From assembly GCA_947460065.1 (NCBI GenBank), contig CANHGF010000094.1, positions 1-8,084 of the forward strand: DNA of 8,084 nucleotides, in the 5' to 3' direction. Each line of letters begins with the position of its first letter. The stretch's first letter is position 1. Under the pieces are notes generated by a model. It saw nothing but the letters and a program-made list of their open reading frames with translations, did not search any database and was not told where the DNA came from. The translations under genes were made by a program, and so were the position numbers. Source of the stretch: Comamonadaceae bacterium (GTDB lineage: Bacteria > Pseudomonadota > Gammaproteobacteria > Burkholderiales > Burkholderiaceae_C). Below are positions 1-5,571 of this stretch, piece after piece.

Positions 1-86
1 AATAGTGGTCATGGTCAGAGTTGTTAGAGAAGTGGGGTTATCTTAGAACAAGTCGAGGCTTACCCTTTTGCCTCGGCCCGATCGAC

Positions 87-125
87 AAGAAAAAGGCGCC
101 AACTGCCGCGATGGCAGCTGGCGCC
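87..125 (-). terminator. Rho-independent terminator of the porin gene
   Basis: Read on the minus strand, a 13-bp stem (arms 113-125 and 95-107, loop 108-112) is followed at once by five T residues and then CTT. The only imperfect pair (102/118) is a G-U wobble in the minus-strand RNA but an A-C mismatch in plus-strand RNA, so the element is built for the minus strand. It lies 32 bp past the porin stop codon. Confidence 0.9.
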
Positions 126-157
126 AATGACTTTGGAGGTGGAAACGCCTGAGGCGC

Positions 158-1204
158 TCAGAAGAACGCGTAGAGCAGACCCAGATTGAGGGTGCTGGCG
201 GTCTGGCCGCCGGTGATGGCGCTGGTCAGGAAGGCCGAGCTCGGTCCTGCGAAGTTCCAGGCGGCAGCTTTTGTGCCTTTGTTCTGGGCGCTGGCGTACT
301 GGCCGTACAGCGTCAGGTCCTTAAGAAACTTGTACTGCACTCCGGCTGCCATGGTCGCCACCTTGTATTTGGCGGCTGAGTCCTTGGAATCGTAGATGCC
401 GAAGTCGAGCGTGGTTTCTGGGTTGAGAGCGTAGGCTCCACCTGCGCCGAGGGTCGACAGCTTGGTGAGCGTGCCATTTTTTTGGGTGACGTACAGGCCC
501 TTGAGGGTGAAAGCCCCCAGCTTGTAGTTACCGCTGTAGATCGTGCCCTTGGACGTTGAGCCGGTCTCCGGCTTGTCTTCATAGGTGGCGATGCTGGCTG
601 CAGCCTCTTTGGCCGAGTAGGTGGCGGCTACGCGGCTGGTCGCCTTGCTGGTGCCTTGCGCCGGCACATAGGCCAGAGCCAGACTGACGCCCGACATCGC
701 GGGGGACTTGTAGGTTAGGGCACCTTTGTCGACCGTGCCGAGGCCACCGTCGAGGTCTATCGTTGCCAGTGCACTGCCAAAGTTCGAGCCTGCGCGCGGC
801 TCGCCGAGCAGGACGCTGCCAAAGGCGATATTGCCCTGGGTACCGACTGTCACGGTGCCGAAGCCACCCTTCAAATACACATTGGCTTGCCGGTTAAACA
901 GGGCGTCGGGTCCAAAGGAAGCGTACTCGTTAAAAACACTCTTGCCTGTGAGCAAAAAGCCCTGCTCGAGCTTGAAGCCGCCTGTCAGGCCACTGCCCAG
1001 GCTTTTCTCGCTGCTCATGCCCATGAAGGTAGGGGCATAGCCGCCGGTAACAAACTCTGTCTTTGAAGAGCCGCCTTTGTTGATCGAGGTGCTGCCCAAG
1101 CCGCCATCGACCAGAGCATAAAAGTTAAAGCCTTCGGCATGGGCCGACAAGCCCAAGGTGAGCAAAGACGCGGCGATCAGGGATTTTTTTGAGATGTTTT
1201 TCAT
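158..1204 (-). CDS. Outer-membrane porin, Gram-negative (Burkholderiales) type
   Basis: Encodes a 348-aa trimeric-porin-type beta-barrel that lets small hydrophilic solutes cross the outer membrane. The start at 1204 is chosen over an in-frame ATG 17 codons upstream. It has a GGAG Shine-Dalgarno 5 nt ahead and begins a textbook signal peptide (MKNISKKS, hydrophobic core, cleavage after AHA at residue 23). The mature protein opens with a short strand and VDGG turn, as in Neisseria/Burkholderia porins, has alternating polar/apolar Gly- and Tyr-rich strands throughout, and ends in YAFF; the terminal Phe is the usual BAM-recognition residue. The length is normal for the family (about 325 mature residues). 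A TTGACC -35-like hexamer lies at 1290-1295 on the minus strand, but the matching -10 (TAAGGC, 17-bp spacing) is poor. Monocistronic, ending in the terminator at 87-125. Substrate selectivity cannot be told from the sequence. Confidence 0.95.
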   Translation of the reverse strand: MKNISKKSLIAASLLTLGLSAHAEGFNFYALVDGGLGSTSINKGGSSKTEFVTGGYAPTFMGMSSEKSLGSGLTGGFKLEQGFLLTGKSVFNEYASFGPDALFNRQANVYLKGGFGTVTVGTQGNIAFGSVLLGEPRAGSNFGSALATIDLDGGLGTVDKGALTYKSPAMSGVSLALAYVPAQGTSKATSRVAATYSAKEAAASIATYEDKPETGSTSKGTIYSGNYKLGAFTLKGLYVTQKNGTLTKLSTLGAGGAYALNPETTLDFGIYDSKDSAAKYKVATMAAGVQYKFLKDLTLYGQYASAQNKGTKAAAWNFAGPSSAFLTSAITGGQTASTLNLGLLYAFF

Positions 1205-1553
1205 GAAAGCTCCAAGATAAAGCAAGCTGTGCAGGATTGCACTCGTGTTCAGCAAGACATAGGCCAGCCTTAGCCAGACATAACAGAGGGGTCAATACAC
1301 CGGCTTGGTGCGCACTGCCCGCTGGGCGTGCGTCAAGGTCGGCAGCCTGCCCACAAGCGGGGCGGCGGCGCGCCCCGGTCTGGCGCTCCGATGCAGCCTA
1401 GTGCCCTTGGCCTGGGGACTTGAGAACCGCAGAGTCCTCATGGTTGATCGGATTGGCTTAGGGCATCTTGCATGCCCGGTTTTAGAATCGGCGCGCCCTT
1501 TGCATGGGCCCTTTTTTTCGGCCTCGTGTTTTTTCTTGACCCAGGAACCTGCC
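1205..1553. other. Divergent intergenic region between porin and symporter
   Basis: No convincing gene. The symporter frame stays open leftward to 1305, but this extension lacks a ribosome binding site and has Arg/Pro-rich low-complexity content unlike the protein proper. The region must hold the promoters of both flanking genes. A GC-rich hairpin (stem arms 1358-1364 and 1371-1377) has no T run. A 4-bp GCCC/GGGC hairpin (1495-1509) followed by seven T (1512-1518) lies in the probable symporter leader, but it is too short to call a terminator. Confidence 0.6.
1483..1488 (+). promoter_or_regulatory. Possible -10 element of the symporter gene
   Basis: TAGAAT matches the sigma-70 -10 consensus at five of six positions and would start transcription near 1495, giving a leader of about 60 nt. 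No good -35 hexamer is found at 16-18 bp upstream (the 17-bp position reads AGGGCA), so this is a weak call. Confidence 0.3.
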
Positions 1554-2996
1554 ATGTTGCTTACTCTGGTCATCGTCTATCTGCTCGCCACCATTGCCTT
1601 GGGCTTGTATGCGGCCAAGCGCGTCAAAACCACCGCGGACTTTGCCATCGCGGGCCGTCATCTGCCGCTGGTGATGATCGTCACCACCACTTTTGCGACC
1701 TGGTTCGGATCAGAGACGGTCTTGGGCATTCCGGCCAAGTTCATGTCCGGCGGCCTCAATGGCGTGGTCGAAGACCCCTTTGGTGCGGGATCCTGCCTGA
1801 TCCTGGTCGGCATTTTTTTCGCGGCCAAGCTCTATCGCATGACGCTGTTGACCATCAGCGACTATTACCGGGAGCGCTACGGCCGCACCGTGGAAGTGGC
1901 CTGCTCACTGATCATCATGGTCAGTTATCTGGGTTGGGTGTCGGCCCAGGTCACCGCGCTGGGTCTGGTTTTCAACCTGCTCTCGGGCGGTGCGATCAGC
2001 GTGCCGGTGGGCATGACCATCGGCGTGGTCTCTATCCTGGCCTACACCTTGTTCGGTGGCATGTGGTCGGTGGCGGTGACCGACTTTGTGCAGATGATCG
2101 TCCTCGTGGTGGGCTTGAGCGTTATTGCCGTGTTTGCCAGTAGCATGGCTGGCGGGGCCGACAAGGTCATCAGTCTGGCCACCAGTCAGGACCTGTTTCG
2201 CTTCCTGCCCGAGCCCAGCTTCAAGGACATCGTATTTTTTATCGCGGCGGCCATCACCATCATGCTCGGCTCGATTCCACAGCAAGACGTGTTTCAGCGC
2301 GTCATGTCGGCCGACAGCGAGCGCTCGGCCACCCGCGGCCCAGTGATCGGCGGCGTGTGCTACATCCTGTTCGCCTTTGTGCCCATGTTTTTGGTGGCCA
2401 GTGCGCTGATCATCATGCCCGAGCGGACGACCGAACTGCTCAAGGACGACCCGCAAAAAGTGCTGCCCACCCTGGTGATGGAGACCATGCCTTTTGCCAT
2501 GCAGGTCCTGTTCTTCGGCGCGCTGCTGTCAGCCATCAAGTCCACCGCATCGGCCACCTTGCTGGCGCCCAGTGTGACCTTCACCGAAAACATCTGGCGC
2601 CAGTTCCGGCCGCGCACCAGCGATAAAAACGAGCTGCGCACCATGCGCATCACCGTCCTGGTGTTCAGCCTGTGCGTGCTGGCCTATGCCATCAAAAGCC
2701 AGGGCACCTCGATTTATGAAATGGTCTCGGGCGCTTATCAGGTCACCCTGGTGGGCGCTTTCGTGCCCTTGGTCTTCGGGCTTTACTGGAAGCGCGCCAG
2801 TACGCAAGGAGCGATCTTTTCCATTGTCCTGGGCATCCTGACCTGGGTGGTGTTTCTGGCCACGCCGGCCGGTGAAGAGTTCCCCGCGCAGCTTGCGGGC
2901 GTGCTGGCTGGATTGATGGGCATGGTCCTGGGCTCGCTGGGGCCGCAAGCCATTGCCAATCGCCATGCTGCGCACCTGAGCCACCCCGGTCTTTGA
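1554..2996 (+). CDS. Sodium:solute symporter (SSS family) permease
   Basis: A 480-aa inner-membrane secondary transporter of the SSS (PutP/PanF/SGLT) family, which couples Na+ entry to uptake of an organic solute. The start at 1554 has AGGA 7 nt upstream and places the first transmembrane helix at residues 2-20; longer in-frame starts have no ribosome binding site. About a dozen hydrophobic helices follow. Family signatures visible are the loop after TM1 (ADFAIAGRHLP, 28-38), YTLFGGMWSVAVTDFVQ at 164-180, IPQQDVFQRVMSA at 241-253, and SAIKSTASATLL at 326-337. In the last, S330-T331 aligns with the Ser-Thr pair of PutP that contributes to the Na+ site. Length is typical and no frameshift is seen. 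The transported solute cannot be named; the gene is not in an operon with catabolic genes, and the only neighbour on this strand is a tRNA. Confidence 0.93.
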   Translation: MLLTLVIVYLLATIALGLYAAKRVKTTADFAIAGRHLPLVMIVTTTFATWFGSETVLGIPAKFMSGGLNGVVEDPFGAGSCLILVGIFFAAKLYRMTLLTISDYYRERYGRTVEVACSLIIMVSYLGWVSAQVTALGLVFNLLSGGAISVPVGMTIGVVSILAYTLFGGMWSVAVTDFVQMIVLVVGLSVIAVFASSMAGGADKVISLATSQDLFRFLPEPSFKDIVFFIAAAITIMLGSIPQQDVFQRVMSADSERSATRGPVIGGVCYILFAFVPMFLVASALIIMPERTTELLKDDPQKVLPTLVMETMPFAMQVLFFGALLSAIKSTASATLLAPSVTFTENIWRQFRPRTSDKNELRTMRITVLVFSLCVLAYAIKSQGTSIYEMVSGAYQVTLVGAFVPLVFGLYWKRASTQGAIFSIVLGILTWVVFLATPAGEEFPAQLAGVLAGLMGMVLGSLGPQAIANRHAAHLSHPGL

Positions 2997-3024
2997 AGCT
3001 TGCCGGCTCTCGCTCAAGCATTCA

Positions 3025-3062
3025 GGGAGCACTTCGGCAAGAGCGATTCAGGGGTGCTCTTT
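3025..3062 (+). terminator. Weak terminator-like hairpin after the symporter
   Basis: The GAGCAC (3027-3032) and GTGCTC (3054-3059) arms pair and can be lengthened by wobble and C-G pairs on both sides, but only three T residues follow. A competing stem (2999-3005 with 3035-3041) shares base 3035, so the two folds exclude each other. It separates the symporter from the tRNA promoter. Termination here is an inference. Confidence 0.3.
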
Positions 3063-3070
3063 GCTACAAT
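3062..3070 (+). promoter_or_regulatory. Extended -10 promoter of tRNA-Pro
   Basis: TGC followed by TACAAT (3065-3070, five of six to consensus) forms an extended -10 element 37 bp before the mature tRNA 5' end. No clear -35 hexamer is seen at 16-18 bp spacing, as is common when the TG motif is present. Confidence 0.6.
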
Positions 3071-3107
3071 TGCGCCCTTCATCTGCAGCCTAGTCTGCTG
3101 AGATTTT

Positions 3108-3184
3108 CGGGGTGTAGCTTAGCCTGGTAGAGCGCTACGTTCGGGACGTAGAGGCCGGAGGTTCGAATCCTCTCACCCCGACCA
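3108..3184 (+). tRNA. tRNA-Pro (anticodon CGG)
   Basis: A 77-nt tRNA with encoded CCA that reads the proline codon CCG. The acceptor stem (3108-3114 with the 3' CACCCCG) pairs at all seven positions, with the C1-G72 pair typical of bacterial tRNA-Pro. The D stem is GCTT/AGAGC-type and the anticodon stem CTACG/CGTAG flanks loop TTCGGGA with CGG at 3142-3144. The T arm is GGAGG TTCGAAT CCTCT. All conserved bases (U8, A14, G18-G19, TTCGA) are present, so this is the functional copy. A brnTA operon converges on it, its antitoxin stop lying 34 bp away, and a damaged copy sits at 3860-3935. Confidence 0.97.
3140..3184 (+). repeat. Direct repeat, left copy (tRNA-Pro 3' block)
   Basis: These 45 nt, from the first anticodon-loop base to the terminal CCA, recur without mismatch at 3891-3935 in the same orientation. 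An identity block running from anticodon loop to tRNA 3' end is the usual form of an attachment site for tRNA-targeting tyrosine recombinases. That function is inferred, not shown. Confidence 0.9.
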
Positions 3185-3218
3185 GGATTTCTTTAGAGTC
3201 TTCTGTATTTGGCTCTAT

Positions 3219-3509
3219 TCACCGACCACTCTCTTCACGCAGTTTTTCAGTCAACCAGACCTTCATGAGTGACTGGTAGGGCACATCCAGCTTGTTTGCT
3301 TGTTGTCGGATGCCATCGAGCAAACTGTCTGACAGACGCAGTGAAATACTCGTGGTGGAAGGCTTGAGGTTTTTGAACTTGGCGACCATCATCCTGGACG
3401 AGTCAAAGTACTCTGTCGCATCATTGTCCTTCGACTCCCAAAACTCTCGCTCTTTGGCTTCCGTGCGGAACTCGGGCAGGGGCTTGCTTTTACTGCTTGG
3501 CTTGCTCAT
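3219..3509 (-). CDS. brnA: BrnA-like antitoxin, CopG/ribbon-helix-helix type
   Basis: A 96-aa antitoxin that should bind and neutralise the BrnT toxin encoded just upstream and repress the operon. The start at 3509 is preferred over an in-frame ATG ten codons earlier because an AGGGA Shine-Dalgarno lies 5 nt ahead of it. The N-terminal half (PEFRTEAKEREFWES at residues 12-26, then EYFD) is the toxin-contact region of CopG-type partners of BrnT. The C-terminal half has the RHH strand STTSISLRL (51-59) followed by two helices (62-73 and 78-92, with VPYQSLMKVWL). It overlaps brnT by 20 bp, so translation is probably coupled. The stop lies 34 bp from the tRNA end with convergent orientation and no strong terminator between. 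The family is clear; the exact subfamily name (BrnA versus CopG antitoxin) is less certain. Confidence 0.88.
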   Translation of the reverse strand: MSKPSSKSKPLPEFRTEAKEREFWESKDNDATEYFDSSRMMVAKFKNLKPSTTSISLRLSDSLLDGIRQQANKLDVPYQSLMKVWLTEKLREESGR

Positions 3510-3795
3510 ACAAATCCCTCTCTTTTCGATGCTGGTCACGGGCTGAAATCACCCGAATCAATGTGGCGTTTTGCCTCAGCGTGAAGATAACGGTCAACTT
3601 ACGTGCCCGATTGGTCTTGCCCAGTGCCAGGTAGCGGCGCTCACTGTCGCTGTGCTTGTCATCCGTACTGATGAGCAGGGGATTGTTGAAGAAAATCTCC
3701 TCAGCCTCCACTTGGGTCACCCTGTGCTTGACTTCACTTTTTCGGCTGTTGCCAGAGTCCCACTCAAATCCAGCAATCAAGTCGAAATCAATCAT
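3490..3795 (-). CDS. brnT: BrnT-family type II toxin (ribonuclease)
   Basis: A 101-aa protein of the BrnT (DUF497) family, RelE-like-fold ribonuclease toxins that arrest translation when freed from the antitoxin. Family marks are FEWD at residues 10-13, the helical segment around VKHRVTQVEAEEIFFNNP (22-39), HSDSERRYLALG (48-59), a beta-strand LTVIFT, and RVISARDQHRKERDLYE (81-97). The last includes the ISAR turn and the RRE/KERDxYE helix that are constant in BrnT. The length is normal and there is no damage. Toxin first, antitoxin second with overlapping ends is the standard brnTA order. The start at 3795 coincides with the predicted transcription start, so the message is probably leaderless; there is no good Shine-Dalgarno. 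Expression is probably repressed by BrnA at 3798-3820. Confidence 0.9.
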   Translation of the reverse strand: MIDFDLIAGFEWDSGNSRKSEVKHRVTQVEAEEIFFNNPLLISTDDKHSDSERRYLALGKTNRARKLTVIFTLRQNATLIRVISARDQHRKERDLYEQAKQ

Positions 3796-3797
3796 TC

Positions 3798-3820
3798 TTG
3801 TATATTAAGAAAATATACAA
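3798..3820. promoter_or_regulatory. Inverted-repeat operator of brnTA
   Basis: A perfect 9-bp inverted repeat, TTGTATATT (3798-3806) and AATATACAA (3812-3820), with a 5-bp spacer. It covers the -10 and half the spacer of the brnT promoter. RHH antitoxins bind such palindromes as dimers of dimers, so this is the likely autoregulatory site. The binding is inferred from position and symmetry. Confidence 0.75.
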
Positions 3821-3830
3821 ATTGCGTCAA
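3802..3830 (-). promoter_or_regulatory. Sigma-70 promoter of brnTA
   Basis: On the minus strand TTGACG (3825-3830, five of six to consensus) and TAATAT (3802-3807) are separated by exactly 17 bp. Initiation 7 nt after the -10 would fall on the A of the brnT ATG at 3795. Confidence 0.7.
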
Positions 3831-3859
3831 CCCCATCATCTGCGTCAGGCTTCAGAAAT

Positions 3860-3935
3860 CGGGGGGCGCTTGGCCTGGTAGAGCGCTGCATTCGGGACGT
3901 AGAGGCCGGAGGTTCGAATCCTCTCACCCCGACCA
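3860..3935 (+). pseudogene. Degenerate tRNA-Pro copy
   Basis: A 76-nt copy of the tRNA-Pro at 3108-3184. The last 45 nt are identical, including anticodon CGG and CCA, but the first 31 nt differ by five substitutions and one deletion. The changes break tRNA structure: a G-A mismatch at acceptor pair 6-67, loss of the U8-A9 dinucleotide (replaced by a single C), A14 changed to G, and an A-C mismatch at the last anticodon-stem pair. It is therefore unlikely to be a working tRNA. Upstream, TACAAATTGCG at 3816-3826 resembles the true tRNA promoter region, which would suggest the whole gene was once duplicated, but this match is short and overlaps the brnTA operator. Confidence 0.85.
3891..3935 (+). 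repeat. Direct repeat, right copy (tRNA-Pro 3' block)
   Basis: Exact copy of 3140-3184 in the same orientation, 751 bp away. It forms the right boundary of the brnTA-bearing segment and the 3' part of the degenerate tRNA. Confidence 0.9.
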
Positions 3936-4522
3936 GTCATTCCTTTGCGAATCAATCCGTTGCAGGCCTCGCGCCTCCAACTTGGCTTTCTGCCCATTCA
4001 CTTTGTCCGCCGCCTGCACACCCGGACAGACTCATGGCTAGTTTTTTGAAAACGTGCGTGCCGCTGGCAGGCCCGCATCACCCGCTAGGGCCATCCCGAT
4101 CGGACCAACACCTTAGCGTCTAAAGGCGATTCGGCGTGGGCGCTTGCCATAAAGCGTGAGATCGATTGCGGCTGTTTTTGTTACAGCAGTGCCCAGTCGC
4201 CAATCTTCTTTCATTGAAACCACGCGTAACTTCAGTAGCTACGGACGTCTTGCACACCTGCGGTCATCGATTCGGAGAGCGCTTGCGACAAGCCACGTTG
4301 CAAAGACCAGAGCAAGCCGCTTATTCGCCTCGGCCAGCCTGCGCGAAATAGGTCAGACGCCCTTGTGTGATTGCGGATGCGGAAGGCTTGGCTGCTTCGT
4401 TTTACGGGCTTACATGTTTGGCTTCGCACCCAGGATGAGCTTGAGTCATTTTCGAGCATGGTGCTATACCGAAGTCTGTCGGGTGATGACTGCATCTGCC
4501 TGACTCACGCTAGGAATTTCAC
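3936..4522. other. 587-bp stretch without a recognisable gene
   Basis: Several frames are open here (for example 4156-4503 plus and 4232-4495 minus), but their translations are rich in Arg, Ser and Cys, lack ribosome binding sites and domain signatures, and resemble no family I know. No hairpin with a T run and no long repeat was seen. The right end holds a possible promoter for the next gene (4441-4470). It may be decayed sequence left beside the tRNA insertion site. Confidence 0.5.
4441..4470 (+). promoter_or_regulatory. Possible promoter of the DUF2892-fusion gene
   Basis: TTGAGT (4441-4446) and TATACC (4465-4470) are 18 bp apart, and the -10 is preceded by TGC, an extended -10 feature. 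Transcription would start near 4477, leaving a 46-nt leader before the ATG at 4523. Both hexamers match consensus at only four positions. Confidence 0.4.
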
Positions 4523-5416
4523 ATGAGCAATCTGCACCCCATTGATCGACTCCTTCGCGCCGTCCTGGCTATTGCTCTGTTTGAGCTGGCCTACTTTTGG
4601 CTCTCAGGGGCCATACAAATTGCGTCTTATGTCGTCGGCGCTGTCTTGCTATTGACTGCGCTGCTCAAGTTCTGCCCCGTCTATCGATTGATCGGATGGC
4701 AAACTCAAGGCGTGGCCACCTCAAAGTCTGGCGCCCTTTATGGGGCAATGGCGGTGGTCCTGCTTTTGGCCGAGGTCATAGGAGGCAGTTATGCCAGTTA
4801 TTTCTTCACGCGCAAGCAGTTTCTAGAGGATTTCAGTGCGGTCAATGAGCACTACAAACTGACCCTGTTTCTGACGGGCCAGGGGCAACGTGAACGAGCG
4901 GTTGAGCAGTACGATTTGTTGATTCCTGCCTATGCAAAATTTCGCAACAAATACAGTGCTTACCGTCCGTATGTTCTGAAGGGCGACCTGAAGCTGTCGT
5001 CTGACCTCATCACGGTTCAGGGCATGCTTAACGGGGTCAATGAGCGAGTGCGAACCGGTGACTTGCAGCAAGCCCATCTGGCCCTAGAGAAGGTTCGCCC
5101 TGTTTTTCAGGATATCTTCAAGCGCAACGGATTTTCGATGTTGGCTGTGGCCTTGGTGGACTTTCACGATGCCATGGAGTTGATGCTCGAGGCAGCAAGC
5201 GCGAAAAATGCAGACAAGGTCAAAGCTCTCTACCCGGACGTGAGCAGCAAGCTACAGGCCATCGAGGCGCAGTCCAATGACGCCACCATTCAGACCATTC
5301 GAAAGAATCTGGACGCTCTATTTGGCCTGGCCAGTTCTGGAGCCTTAGACGGATTGCCCGCTGCGGCCAGCGAACTGAAGTCAAGCTTCGTGAAGGTGTA
5401 CTTGCAGCGAGGCTAG
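4523..5416 (+). CDS. DUF2892 (YgaP-like TM) membrane protein with helical C-terminal domain
   Basis: A 297-aa inner-membrane protein of unknown function. The start has AGGA 7 nt upstream. Residues 5-60 look like the DUF2892/YgaP transmembrane module: IDRLLR at 7-12, two membrane helices (about 12-29 and 33-50), and a FCPVYRLIGW end at 50-59, where families usually read CPLY...G. A third membrane helix spans about 70-95. The remaining 200 residues are soluble and almost wholly alpha-helical, with heptad-like stretches at 102-142, 160-201, 205-230 and 235-268 and a final helix at 281-294, suggesting a four- or five-helix bundle. There is no CxxCH, so it is not a c-type cytochrome, and no catalytic motif was recognised. 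With three helices the C-terminal domain would face the side opposite the N-terminus, plausibly the periplasm. Stands alone. The DUF2892 part is fairly secure; the C-terminal role is unknown. Confidence 0.85.
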   Translation: MSNLHPIDRLLRAVLAIALFELAYFWLSGAIQIASYVVGAVLLLTALLKFCPVYRLIGWQTQGVATSKSGALYGAMAVVLLLAEVIGGSYASYFFTRKQFLEDFSAVNEHYKLTLFLTGQGQRERAVEQYDLLIPAYAKFRNKYSAYRPYVLKGDLKLSSDLITVQGMLNGVNERVRTGDLQQAHLALEKVRPVFQDIFKRNGFSMLAVALVDFHDAMELMLEAASAKNADKVKALYPDVSSKLQAIEAQSNDATIQTIRKNLDALFGLASSGALDGLPAAASELKSSFVKVYLQRG

Positions 5417-5571
5417 CCGGGCCTGTCAAGCAGGCGGGGTGTTTCAGTAGGGCGCATGCCCTGGGCGATGGGCCGTGCGATCAGGCGCGACTGCGCAGCC
5501 TTCGACGTCAAGACGGTAAGTCTCCATCGTCGTCAGGCCATGGGCTGCGCCATGACTGAGGCAGCGCCAGT

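Larger units (their letters stand above)
3185..3935. mobile_element. Candidate small tRNA-inserted segment carrying brnTA
   Basis: The segment of about 751 bp lies between the two 45-nt tRNA-derived direct repeats and contains only the brnTA operon and the degenerate tRNA copy. Its base composition is visibly more AT-rich than the symporter and hydrolase genes on either side. No integrase, transposase or terminal inverted repeat is seen. If mobile, it would be non-autonomous or a deletion remnant of a larger element held in place by the toxin-antitoxin. A tandem tRNA duplication later separated by an insertion is the main alternative, because the right copy also resembles the 5' part of the tRNA. 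Confidence 0.4.

Noticed and set aside
54..75. 6-bp hairpin with a 10-nt loop past the porin terminator
   Set aside because: No T run on either strand, and the strong terminator at 87-125 already ends the transcript.
1495..1518. Short hairpin plus seven T in the symporter leader, as an attenuator
   Set aside because: The stem has only four base pairs and is separated from the T run by two C residues.
1305..1553. 83-codon N-terminal extension of the symporter frame
   Set aside because: No ribosome binding site and low-complexity Arg/Pro/Ala content. The ATG at 1554 has a good AGGA and starts directly at the first membrane helix.
3571..4041. 156-aa plus-strand open frame across brnT and the tRNA copy
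   Set aside because: It is antisense to brnT and runs through the tRNA-derived repeat, so it is a shadow frame.
4110..4135. CCTTAG...CTAAAGG near-palindrome resembling part of an integron attC site
   Set aside because: No matching R'/R'' core sites or conserved spacing, and no cassette-like gene next to it.
4156..4503. 115-aa plus-strand open frame
   Set aside because: No Shine-Dalgarno, Arg/Ser/Cys-rich translation without any domain pattern, and it contains the likely promoter of the next gene.
5421..5435. GCCTG/CAGGC hairpin just after the DUF2892-fusion gene
   Set aside because: A five-base stem followed by GGGGTGTTT is too weak to call a terminator.
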